From positions 124,001-188,000 of the forward strand of contig CAJNOL010000011.1 of NCBI GenBank assembly GCA_905250125.1: a DNA stretch of 64,000 bases. The letters are read 5' to 3'. Shown in pieces: positions 46,501 to 58,463 of the stretch. A program made the position numbers and the translations under genes. Position 1 is the first letter of the stretch. Every line of letters begins with the position of its first letter. The stretch is from Rotaria sordida. Its lineage: Eukaryota > Rotifera > Eurotatoria > Philodinida > Philodinidae. Below the pieces are notes generated by a model. That model had not been told where the DNA came from. It was given only the letters and a program-made list of their open reading frames with translations, and made no database searches.

Positions 46501-49500
46501 TTACATTAGAATTTCGTCACTGGTCGAACCAGTTAATGAAGCATCGATAGCTAAAAAAAAATGAAAACAAATAAATTTATTGCAAAAATTGATTTGTAGA
46601 TTTTTTTCTATTAATCACTTGACAATTTGAAATATTTATGAGCTGCAGTCGAAGATTAATGTATCAATATATCTTTTATTTTTCTAATCTCGTAGTTTAA
46701 AAACTTGCTTCGACTATTTCATTGATTTATTAAATTTAAGAATGAATATTTATTATGTGAAACAAGTCTAATATATAAAATGTTTTAATAATAGGAAACT
46801 AAAGTTTTCATTGAAATTTAAATTATAGCAACAACAAAAAAAAATATTTTCAATAATTTTTACTTTACTAAAAAAATTTGTTTTTATTGGTTAAAATGAT
46901 TTCTTAAATCAGTTAAGAATAATATACATGAAATTTAATTCGAGTTAATAACTATGCAAAGTGATGAAAAAAAAGGAAATGAAAATCATGCTTGATTAAA
47001 TATGATTGGACTTCACGCTTGGAGTTATGATTGTAAAGTACAATCATCACAGCAAAATCTAAGAATTATTCATTCAGTATGATAATATCTTCAATTATAA
47101 TTCTATTCTTTCAAAATGTAGTTTCTCATTGAAAAAAAACCGATATATCATTTTATATAGTCCAGAATCACTTCTTAGAAAGAGAAATTTTATCCTCATT
47201 AGGCATGCACTCAACTCAAAGTTTGGTTCGGTATTCGGATTCGAAAAATTTCCAATCAGTTCAGACAGTATCGGATATTTGTGTGATCGTCTAAGCATTT
47301 CTTGAGGTATATAAGCAATCATGCAAGCACTCTAACTACCAACAACAAAATGTTTTGCCAATCATATTTTTCATGAATACTTCCATCGGTAGTCAACCGC
47401 AAAAGAATACCAGGTTCTCAGAACGTCTGAGAACCTGGTATTTTTTTGCGGTTGACTACCCATGGAAGTATCCATCAAAAATACGATTGGCAAAACATTT
47501 TGTCATTAGTAGTAAGGTTCGAGTATTTCTGAATAGGATTGACTTTTTTTTTGTATGCCTGTAGACTTTCAGTCTTTGGATCAGTTATTTCACTATGTGT
47601 AGATCTACGATAGCCAAGCCTAAAATCGTCTCTTTTGGTTTACTTCTACTTTCTTTTATTAGTTGACTGAAAATGATCACAGTCAAATCCAAGCCTGAAC
47701 GTACGGGTTCGGTGCATGCCTAATTTTTATTCTATCATACATTTAATTATATCTGAGAAATGTGTAAGTTAAAAATCAAAATACATACAACTCAATGTTC
47801 GATTAACTGTTTGTAATTGATCAACAAGTTGTTCTAATTCTCGCACATTCGAATCACTATCACCTGCACTATTATTCGGTCTAAAATTTATCGATATAAA
47901 ATAAACGAAAATTAATTTATATATATATATTTATGGTTTTTTACTTCAATTTTGCTAATATGCCTGATGAAAGTTGTATTAATTTAATAGCTAATCTTTG
48001 TCCATCATCACGCAATGAATCACATCGTTCCTAAAAAAATTAAATAGTATATATTTCAATAAAAATTAATTCACTTACTCCTTCTCTATAAAAACTTCCA
48101 TTCATTTTTTGATATTGTGATTCACTAGTAACACTTGATACCATTGGTTTTCGATATTTTGATGTTTTTGTTTTTGTTTCTCCTAATGGATTTGGACTTG
48201 CTGATGATGATCGATGATGTGATGTTGTTGATATTGTTGATATTGTTCTTGTTTTGAGTAAATCTTGTTTTGGTGTTGAAATATTCTTATTATTATTATT
48301 TGTTGATCGAGAATTTACTCGTAATTGTGAAAAATCTTTTTTACTTGTACTACTTGCATTACTATGCCATGATGCACTCATTAAATCAATAGGTAGTTCA
48401 GTTTTTTGTAGTTGTTGTCTTGTACGTTGTGCTAATTCTTCAATTTTTGCTTGTGCACGTGCACGACGTAATTCAACAGCACGATTTGTTTGTCCACTTG
48501 AATTATTTATTGATAATGATGTTGATGGAACAGATGTTGTTGGCTTTATTATTTGACGTGTTGATAATGGTTTTGATATTGTTTGCTGCTGTTGCTGTTG
48601 CTGTTGTTGTTGTTGTACTGGTTTTGATGTTGATGGCATAAGATGCGAACGTTGTCGACGTAATGCAAATGATTTATTCATATAAACTTTAGTTAAACTT
48701 GGATGTGATGATAAAATTTCTTCATTATCATCAACATATTTAGTTGTTGTTGTTGTTGTTGATGAAGATAATGCTCGATTATATTGTGTATTAGCTGGCA
48801 TTGTTTGACGTATGGATGAATTTCGTTGAAATGGTGTTGAATATGTTTGATCATTAATTATGGTATGTGGTCGAAGTGGTAGTTTAGATGAAGATGATAC
48901 ATAATCAGAATGATGAAGTGAAGATTTTAAATTTGACGAAGATGATTGTTGTTTAGAATCATGATGACGTATAGGTTGTTGTTGTTGTTGTTGTTGTTGT
49001 TGAAGACGAAATGAAAATTTTTCTGTATCACTTTGATTTGAACGAGCTGAAAGTGGAGGTGATGATGGAGAATTTTTTGATGGAACTTCAAAATGTGTAT
49101 CTTTAGTTGAAACAACAGATGCTGTGGGTTTTGATCTAAATTAAAGTAAATTAAGAATTATTTAAGTTTGAATATTGAAAACTAACTTCGAATGAATGTC
49201 AGGTTTTCGTCTTGGACCAGTTGTTGTTGTATTCGGAAATGGTTTAGTTTCAAATGTTGGTGAAATAACTAAAAGCAAAAAAGAATTAAATGAAAAATAA
49301 AAATTTCTTTTTCTTTTTCTACCAAAACATTCAGCTGGTTTTATTAGATTTTGTGGTGGAGTTATTGAACGTGGTTGTTGCTGTTGTAAAAGAATATCTG
49401 ATCGTCGTCTTGCATAAACAACACCAGCGGAAGACTTATCATCAATAATGATATGATGAGAGGCACCCTCAGGTTCTTTGCGTATACTATTATCACTTTC

Positions 49501-51544
49501 TGTTGGTAATGAAAGAAGAGATGATGAAGAGGTTGAATTAGCTGACGATACTGATGAGGACGATGGTGATAAATTATGTGTTGGAACATTGAGATCAACA
49601 ATGGGACGATTGACAGTATGTGTTGTTTTTGATGATATACCATCAATATCAAATGTTCCATGACGATTTCTTCTTGTTGTTGCATATCGTTTAAATGAAG
49701 ATGCTGTTGATGGTGTTGAAATTTTTTCTTGTCTATCATTTTGTTGTTCAATATCTTGTTCAGGTTCATCATCATGTGCAATATCAATATCATCTTCAAT
49801 AATATATGTACCTGCATCACTTAATGCATCTATATCATAATGATCACATGAAGGTGTTAGAAGAGGTGATGAATGATTGAGAACAGTTGTATAAGATTGT
49901 TGATTAGAAGATCGATGTTGTAAAGTGAAATTTGAATTACTATCATCTTTTAACATTCGATCGATAAGAAAATCATTTTGAATTTTTTTTAATGATTGAT
50001 TCTCACAGAGTGGAACGTCTAAAAAGTAATATAATTGGAATTTTTTTCTTCTGTGTAAAAACAGAAAAAAAAAGAATTTCATTTTTTTATTATTACCTAG
50101 TTCAAAAGGGGAATGAAGGTCTTCTTCACCATTTCCTGCCATGTTATATGTATAGAGTTGCTAAAAAAAAATTCACCAACAGTAAAATCAAAACTTTGTT
50201 TTTCCTGTATTTCAATCTTACTGATTTTGAATTACGATGATTGTCTTTTCTAGTTTTAGCCACCGGTGGTGTAAAGTCTGAAATAAATCAATGGCGTAAT
50301 AAGCGATATAAAAAAAAAGGTTTCTTTTTTTTTCCTTTCTGCACAATTTACTGTCAGCTGATTACATAAAAAATTTATTCCAATCAGCATTTTTCTTGTG
50401 AGGATTTACTTTTCGTTGATTATTTCAAAGAAGAGAAATAAACAAATTAGTGGACATTGCAATAATCAATATATTGTCAAAACAAAATTCCAGTAAATTT
50501 TCTAAATATAATATAACATTACATACTACTAATTATTTGGAAGGTCGACATTCTCGAATGAAAAAAAAACATATAAATTCTCTACATCCAAACATTTACA
50601 TGAGGATTGATTTACTGTAAAAAGAATAATTTTTCGTATTGATTGCAAGAATACGAGATGAAATGGAAGCTTCAACTACAAAACGTCGGAAACATAAAGT
50701 TATAACAAAAGAATATTTAATGAAATTGTAGCAATATTATGATGAAGGTTGTATTAATATTCCAATGTTCTTGAAAGTTGTTGACTTGAGGTATTTTCAA
50801 CACCCATCAAACAGCTAAATAGCCATATTGCTTTCTTTTTTGTTCGTATATTTATTGTAATTGGTTTTTTTTTGTCAACGGAAAGTAAATCCTCACACAA
50901 AAATAAAACGTTAATTGCAATAAATCTTTTATGTAATCAACGAACAGTAAATGGCGTAAACCCTTTGTCTTTTTTACCTAAAGTGAGTGCATATTTATTG
51001 TTGATATGATTCTAAAAGAAAAGAGCATATGTTTGATGTTTTTTTTTTCTTCTAATAATTAAATGTTTACTTACACCATTGGGTGAATTATCATCCTTCG
51101 TTTTTGTCGTTGCCGATGGGTTTCGGACGCCAGTTTTGCTACTATTACAAACGTCACTGACAATGGGCGACTAATAAAAACAAAGATGAATAAAAAAGAA
51201 AAAAAAAAAAGAAAAAGAAAGATGAAGCAGAATACATAGTGCGCTTTGTTTCATTCGTTCTTTCATACGATGGTTACTTGTTGAGAGAAGGTAAAGAAAG
51301 AAAGGCCGTTATACAAATTTTTTTTTTCTTTTCTTCTCTTTCTTTTATTCTGTCTTATATATCTTACCGTATGAGATTGTGGTGATGGTGAATCATTTTG
51401 AATGTTGCTCACTATTGATGAAGGTGTATTGAAGTCTGATGAGGTCGGAACAAAGTGTTGATGTGATAGAAGTCGTTTATTATTATTATTATTATTACTT
51501 GAAGATGAAGTAGCCAATGGAAAATGATCAGTGTTCTCAGACAT
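46501..51544 (-). CDS. Serine-rich disordered protein, CEP170-like
   Basis: Ten exons (51544-51368, 51170-51077, 50277-50222, 50160-50097, 50018-49323, 49268-49187, 49135-48079, 48030-47945, 47880-47789, 46550-46501) give 817 residues. Most is Ser/Thr/Asn-rich, with two polyglutamine tracts. Ordered islands are DALSDAGTYIIEDDIDI, which resembles the SDAGTYTIE box of CEP170 proteins, a charged helix TNRAVELRRARAQAKIEELA and a C-terminal predicted coiled coil (RDDGQRLAIKLIQLSSGILA, VRELENLVDQLQTVNRTL). CEP170 is a centriolar appendage and microtubule protein; its N-terminal FHA domain is absent here. Assignment to that family is tentative. The exon 2 donor could also lie two bases downstream, but only the chosen one keeps frame. 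Two introns carry DNA elements. Confidence 0.7.
47200..47722. mobile_element. TIR element with perfect-hairpin core in the CEP170-like last intron
   Basis: Ends are inverted: TAGGCATGCAC on the left and GTGCATGCCTA on the right, 11 of 11 bases. At the centre (about 47345-47505) arms of about 80 bases are nearly perfect inverted copies around GGTTCTCAGAACGTCTGAGA. It is 523 bases with no coding. The short palindromic ends suggest a hAT-type MITE, but no 8-base duplication is evident. Confidence 0.6.
48585..48617 (-). repeat. Polyglutamine-coding triplet repeat
   Basis: A run of CAA/CAG codons (read on the - strand) encodes about 12 glutamines after SKPV in the CEP170-like protein. Mixed codons suggest it is fairly stable. 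Confidence 0.8.
48975..49002 (-). repeat. Second polyglutamine-coding repeat
   Basis: An uninterrupted CAA run encodes about nine glutamines following FSFRL. Pure triplets make it a likely length-variable microsatellite. Confidence 0.8.
50351..50947. mobile_element. TA-flanked MITE with a transposase scrap in CEP170-like intron 2
   Basis: TA flanks at 50349-50350 and 50948-50949. The left end CTGTCAGCTGATTACATAAA and the complement of the right end (CTGTTCGTTGATTACATAAA) match in 17 of 20 bases, and similarity continues through GTGAGGATTTACTTT. Between the arms, on the + strand near 50660-50795, is a coding-like run (MEASTTKRRKHKVITKEYLM, YYDEGCINIPMFLKVVDL) with one internal stop, which looks like a transposase N-terminus. 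A Tc1/mariner-superfamily deletion derivative is the best reading. Confidence 0.65.
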
Positions 51545-52529
51545 TGAAGAAAATCAGTATTTTATAATAAGATGATAAAAGAGAGAAAAAAGGATCATCT
51601 AGAATAAAAAAAAAAAGATCGAGTATGATCATTATCTATCTCTCGTACGCACGATCGTTTCTAATCGATTCGTGTCTACATTGGTACTTGTGTCCGACAT
51701 CATTACAACATGCACATGACAATGTAAAAATTATAATCAATATATAGAGTGTCCTCGACCTCAATGAAGTAATAAATCGCTCATCTCTCTTTTATTTAAC
51801 CTAATAAAACAATTTTCATTTCTCAAATGAAAAAATATGTATATATTTCAAATCTTGTTGTCTTTCCTCATTGAAAAAAGGTTAATTCTCACCTAAAAAT
51901 AATGTCAATGAAATTGACGTAAAAAATTCTTTGAACATTCATCTGATCGATTGCTCTATTTATAATAATTTGTTTTTTGTTCTCTCTATTCATCTACTGT
52001 GAACTATGTTCATATAATGAATAATAAAAAAAGCAACTATTACACATTATTTCTCACTTGACATATACCTTAAATGTTCACTCAAACAATTACCCATACA
52101 TACACACACAAATCGATATGAAATTTTTAAAAAAGACAAAGAAATGAATTGCATTTTTTATTTCCGAATGATCTTTTGGACAAAAAAAAAAGAAAGAAAC
52201 GAAGAGCACAAAAATTTTTAAATGAATAATAACAGAAGAAATAATGAATGAACTTGTAGTTTATCTTCGCATACACATTTTACGTCTGATATCAATGAAA
52301 AAAGAAAAAAGAAAACAAGAACAAGAGACACACAAGCATACGTACACAAGTCAGTAATAACAACTACAACAAAAATTCCTTTAATTTTTTTTTCTTTTTG
52401 AAAAGATCGTTCTTGAATAGAAAAAAATTTTTTTTTTAAATTTCTTCTCTTGATTTTAATTGAACATTCGAATTCGAATGAGAAAAATTGAATATATGAT
52501 TTTATATACAAAAAAATACGCACATTGAT
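51545..52529. other. Gap upstream of the CEP170-like gene
   Basis: About 985 bases holding the presumed CEP170-like promoter and the MTA 3' untranslated region. A short run near 51630-51720 is less AT-rich (CGTACGCACGATCG). No confident site; frames here are low-complexity. Confidence 0.45.
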
Positions 52530-55500
52530 TTAATCAAGTATAACTATATCATCATCAATATACGAGACAAAATTTGTATTAAGCTTTTTCCATGGTGCAC
52601 GTGCAATACGACGAATTTCTTTTTGAGGAATTTCTTTTCGTAAACGTCTAAAAGAAAAAAAGAAAAAAAAAAGATATCATTAAATGAAATAACAAAAATC
52701 TTACTTAATATCCTTTGTTACACGTAAATAAATACCATCAGGAGCTGAACAAATAAAAGAAGGTATATGTAAATAACAATAGTATTAAATAATAATTTAA
52801 CTTACGATCAATAAATGGTACAGTGTAAGCACGTGATCGAGATAATTTAACAGTACTCTAAAAAACAAAGATAAATTTAAATTATAACTATTTAATATTA
52901 ATTTAGTTAACAACTATTCTTTTGTTATAATAAAGGATTATTTTATTCATTATATAATTTTTTTCTATTCATCTATTGATGATTCATATTCGTTATCTTG
53001 ACTCAGATAGCTAATTATTAATCCTTGAGAGAAGAAAAGAAACGTCCTCATATGGCCGGAATGGTATGATATATCAATAAGATGTCTAGAAAAAAAAACG
53101 AACTGTTGATTGTCTAATCGTTCTTCATTTGTTTATTCTTGCTTTTTTTCTCATTTTCTGTATATTTCCTATTATAAGATGAGAGCTATTTCAAGGTTGA
53201 AAGAATATGACAAAAAAAATTCTATTTTCTTTTTTCTTTTTTTTTCATTAAGTATCCCATCAAAAGCAAAGAAAGATCTTTTTTACCGGTGATTTTGTTT
53301 TGATTAAATTTTGTCGACTAATTAATGTTCGTTTTGGTGATGGGCCTAGAAAAAAAAAAACAAAATCATGTTTTTTATTATATGTATTTGAAATAGTTAT
53401 ATTGTGATCACCTTCATTTGAACTTTCATTAGATTCATAAGGTCGTTTTTTCATAATACTCAAATTATTATGAGTAAATTGTGCATAAAATTCACTTGAA
53501 TCTTCCTGTAATTTTGGATAACGCATTGGTAAATTAGTTTCATTTTCATTGAATATTTTTTCTTCAAATTTTGGCATATAATCATCAAATGTTTTCATAT
53601 CATTATTTTCATTTTTAAATGGAAATAAATCATTTAAATGAGTTATTTTATAACGTTCTTTTCTTTTTCCATATAAATCACGAAGATGTGTACATGTATT
53701 ACGAATATCTTCTTTTGGTTTTTCATTAATATGTGTTTCCCATTTACCACGTATATCACTTATATCAATACTATGTGTTGGACGACGTGCAAGACGTCGA
53801 ATTGGACATATTGGACGAACAGCACGTGACAATGGTGTTGTATATAATGCAAATGTATTACGTGGTTTTGATAATGGACGTGGACTACCTGATCGAAACA
53901 TTATTCCATGTCCAATAGCATAATGACGTTGAAGAGCAGATTTATTTTTACATTCCTGAAACAAAAAAAAAAGAAAACAAGTTTTTTTTTATGGTTATGA
54001 CTCACAGCATCAAGTTTCAAGTATTACAGAAGAATATAAAGTGTACTTATCATCTCTCTGAATAAAATAATTTGTATGAAGAATCTATCAATGTATGCTA
54101 GTGCGTCTGACAAGATGAATCACTCAGAAACGAGATGGTAATCCTCTATATACTTCTTTTTTAGTAATAATAAACATTTCTACACGACTATATCTTTTTG
54201 GAAACATTTTGGCTTCTAGGCGATAGAGTTCTTAAGTTCGATAGTATAATGAAAGATTGAATAAATGGTTTTTTTTTGTCATGAAGAAAGTAAAAATTTG
54301 AACGTTTTCGATGACAATCACTATCATAAATTTTGAGGCAAGTCAAGGCGTATGTTGAGCAATAGCATAAAGAGTGAGTGTACGAACGAAGTTCAATAAT
54401 ATATGTTTTCGACTGATGTCTTATAAAACATTAGGAAGTTTGGCAGTATCGTAACGTTAGGTACGTTAAAAAATCTCGTTCAAAGTCTCTTCATACATAA
54501 GTCGCTATTCAATTGCATTCCGCTTGTTGTACAGCTGATAAGAAATTTGCTGAGTAATTCTTGCAGGACTGATTTAATCGTATTGTTTGTCGACAGGTAA
54601 CAATACTTCCAAATCAGTAGTGGGTGTAGATTTTTGGAAGAGAATGGGACGATTATAGATAGAACATACTTTCTGGGTTCATCCAAGGTAATGTAAACTT
54701 GTTTTTGCTTGAAAAAATTTCTTGAAAGCGGGAGATCGTTTCTTCTCTACATTTACTACTGTTCTAAATGATTCCTAGAAAAAATTAAAGGATTGTTAAA
54801 GTGAACTACTACCCTCTTTTTCTCCCTCTTGTCAACGTATGAAAATTTTTTTCAAACATCTCTTAAATTGACTTTGCTCTGCCGCGTATAGTATACAGAA
54901 AATGACACATAGATATATCTTTAAATAACAAATCAAACTATGAATAACATACCTTTACACAACCCGTAACAGTACACTTATAGCTGACTAATTTATTAAT
55001 ATTCGCTGCTCGTTCTACAATTAATATTACAATTTAAAAGTTCAATATATTTTTTTTATCTTCAACTCAAACTTACCTTGTCGTCGATCAGGACCTAAAA
55101 TTAAATATTAATATCATAAGAAATATGTTAAAAAATTTATCAAAAAAATCTTACCACTTTTTTTCGGATATTTTAAACCACCTAATTTTTTATAATAAAT
55201 CCAACATTCTGCACAAAGTCGTGTATGTGGTTGAGCTGTATTCCATTGATACCATTGAGGTGATGAAGTAGCTTAAAAATAATTTATATATATATTTTTT
55301 TTTATTTTAAATCTTTAAATTTTAATTCAACATACTTCCACATGATTCACATGGTTTATTTTCACCTTGTGGTCGTTGTGGAAGTAAACATTGATGAGCT
55401 TTATTACTAAAAAAAAAAACAATAAATCAATCGAATAAATATTTGAGAAAAATAAAAATTATTTTAATACGAACTAATTTGGTATAAAAACTTGTTTAAG

Positions 55501-58015
55501 TTTATTTTCTTGTTCAGCTAATTTTAAACGTCGTTGTACAACATAACGATCTGTTGTTTTCCACATATAATAATATTCAATAATACCTTTTAAACTTTTC
55601 CATGGTAACTAAAAATTTAGATAAAAATAATTTTATTCCAATGAAGAGAGATCTCTCTTTTTTTTTACATATTCTTTTTGTATTTCAATAAAATCTTTTC
55701 CACATTTTTCAATAGCATCTTCAAATGAATTTGCTTCAGCAGCTGACCAATCTTCCATTTGATCTTTAACAAGTATTGGACCTGTATTTGGTACTAAACT
55801 ACATGTAGCTAATGCTAAATCATAATGATGTTTATGTAATGTATCCATAGCAAAAAACTAAAAGTAAAATAATTAATTAAACAAAAATTTTAAAAGTTTC
55901 TTTTTATTTTTGTTTACCAAAGTAGCATCACGTGAGGCTGATGCTGCACTCATATGAAGACTTGGATGTTTTAATGCTGTTGGACAATCAAGTGCACGTG
56001 CGAATGTACCAATTGATCTATTAAACAAAATATTTCAAGTTGATAAATAAAAGCTGTTAGCGTAATCCTCGTGAGATTAAAATGTGAATCACAATGTTAT
56101 GCTGATGCTGCTCATAGAAGGGTCGTTCTATTCTATCTATTTTAGAACACATTTTTACTTAACCATCCAGAAATACAATAAGAAAGTAGTTAATTTATTA
56201 CATCGACACTTTATTGGTAAACAATCTGTGAGGCAATGGGAGAGAATATTGCTAAGGTGTCTGTTACAGTCTGTCGGAGGTCCAAATTTTGTGTCCCTAT
56301 ACACTTCATCATTTCTTTTAGATCATGTTTCACAAAAAAAAACAAAAACTAATGAATACCGAGCGACAATTAAAAATTGTTCAATTTGTTTTTCTGTTAA
56401 ACCACCATTTGCATCCCAAATTAATTCTTCTCTTGATGGAAGATTTGCTTAATTAAACAATAGAAAAAAAAACGAATATTAATATTTATAAAATTAAAAT
56501 TTTATTTTATTTTCTTTTTTGATATACCTTCTTCAGGTCCATCAGTATATAAAGGTTGTGTTGGTACATCAGCTTGATATTTTCCTCCAACACGAATTTC
56601 ACCACGATCAGCATTTAATGTTTTTTGATTTGGATCATAAACAAGTTGATAAAAAAAAAGATCCTATAATAAATACAAATAATATTTTGTTTATTTTTTT
56701 TTTCTTATATTTCAATTAAATGAATTTATATATTAACCTCAGTATTAAGATAAGATAAAAATGATTCGGTTTCATTATGAAGTGTAACTAAACATTTTCC
56801 ACGTATATTCGTTGCTAATAATGTTTCAATCTGACGTGTTAAAAATAATTCCCGATGACGTAATTGATGTTTTTGTGTATCATTTAATTCAGTTGATTGA
56901 GATGATGAATTATTGCCAGTTGATCCCGATGGATTAGTACTAGTACTTCCATTTGTATCTGTAGATACTTCGTCATCATCATCCCATGGACCTTTCAAAA
57001 CAAAGTTTTTCGTTATTTTTGTATGTTATTTAAAAATTTACCATCAATTTTAAGTCGATCAACTTGATTAACTAGATAGGCTGATATGTCACGACGACGA
57101 TAAAAACAAGCCACACGAGCTTCAACATTACCATTAGGTGTCTAAATAAAATCGAATTATATTGATTTCATCGGTAAAATTGGTTTTTCCTTAGTACGTC
57201 AATCAAAAAAATACATTTGATGGTAGGCTTATCAATATCAACAGAACATTTGCTAATAAATGCGTAATAGACAAGAACAATAACTTTGATCTTAATCTAT
57301 TACGTAGTAAACACCATCGATAACCTAGAAGGATTAGATATCTTTTCTTTCTATCAACGTTTAATCTCTCTTTCGTCATCATCTTATTTACAGATGTGGG
57401 AATTAAAAGACAAAACAAAATTCATTATTAATTCACTACTAATAAAAATTTCATTATTCGATTTTAGTCACGATGCTTACCGTGGGTGGAACTCACATTA
57501 GTCTGTAATCCCCAATGTTCTTTTTTTCAATGTGCAATTCTCACCTCAATTTCTTCTGCATTAGAAACTTTGAATATAAGAATGATGTCTCTATAGTTAA
57601 AACACGAACAATCATCTATACACTTTTTCTTTTCCAATGAAGACTTTAGAATATAAAATGACATTGACAGGGAATATGTTAAGAGAAGAACGAAGTCGGA
57701 AAAAAATTAATAGGGGACTTTTCTTTTTCTTTTTATCATGTCTTCTTCTTATTCTAGTAAGAAAGATCGTAATTCGACAATAAAAATATGTCGATATAAC
57801 TCAATTACGAAATAGATGACATCCGTTTTTGAACATGTTATTATAATAAACAAACCTTATTTAATTCTTCAATTCGTCGAATTAAATAAGGTTCACTTGG
57901 AGTGCCTTCAAAATAGACATAATCTATAATAAAAAATAAAAAATAAATTAGAATATACGATATTATTATTATTTATATGATTCTTACCGCCCACACGATA
58001 CATGCACGAAGCCAT
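52530..58015 (-). CDS. MTA-type NuRD subunit (metastasis-associated protein)
   Basis: Eighteen exons (58015-57988, 57923-57856, 57141-57042, 56991-56738, 56663-56528, 56447-56360, 56017-55918, 55857-55669, 55608-55475, 55406-55336, 55271-55155, 55094-55077, 55014-54953, 53955-53412, 53345-53287, 52857-52806, 52744-52705, 52647-52530) give 725 residues. The N-terminal BAH domain ([44 protein letters not shown]) is followed by ELM2 ([15 protein letters not shown]), SANT ([32 protein letters not shown]) and a GATA-type zinc finger (CESCG, then [17 protein letters not shown]). A C2H2-like unit (YKCTVTGC, then [10 protein letters not shown]) comes next, and the MTA tail ends IDDDIVILD like vertebrate IVIED. 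MTA scaffolds HDAC1/2 and RBBP4/7 in the NuRD co-repressor. Vertebrates have three paralogs; one ancestral type is expected here. Confidence 0.94.
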
Positions 58016-58463
58016 AATTATAACTTATGTATTCACTGGGATAATTCGTCCATTCTTTGTAATCTATTTAATTCTAAAATAAAAACGAAAACAAAAAAAA
58101 TGAAGATTCAATGTTCATCAACATACAATTTTTCTGTTCTGAAAGGAAAAAACAAACAAACAGTTGGGCGCAACTTAAAAACAACACATACACACAACAG
58201 TTTTTATAAAAATCAACAACAACAACAGTGTGGCGTTTTTTTTCTTTTGTTCGATGCTATACTAACACAAAAAAAAATTATGTACAGATAAACATGTCGA
58301 AAACACCAAAGAGATATGAGAAATTTTGATATTTGTTGTTGTTACTTGTTTCTTTATTTTTTTCTTGAAATAAAATATCATCGAAGAAAGAAATTTAGAT
58401 AAAAGAATAGAAGATTTTTTTTTGACTAAATTTGATATTAATTCCAGAGATAAGTTATTGATG
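58016..58463. other. MTA upstream gap
   Basis: 448 AT-rich bases between the MTA start and the stop of the next - strand gene. No site recognised beyond poly-A/T runs. Confidence 0.45.

Noticed and set aside
48254-48641. + strand Val/Leu-rich frames opposite the CEP170-like gene
   Set aside because: Antisense shadow of CAA/ACA-rich coding sequence.
49362-49820. 152-codon His/Gln-rich - strand frame
   Set aside because: An alternative frame of the CEP170-like exon 5; the chosen frame joins in phase to both neighbouring exons.
56084-56452. 122-codon + strand frame
   Set aside because: Lies opposite MTA exon 6 and its intron; it has no domain.
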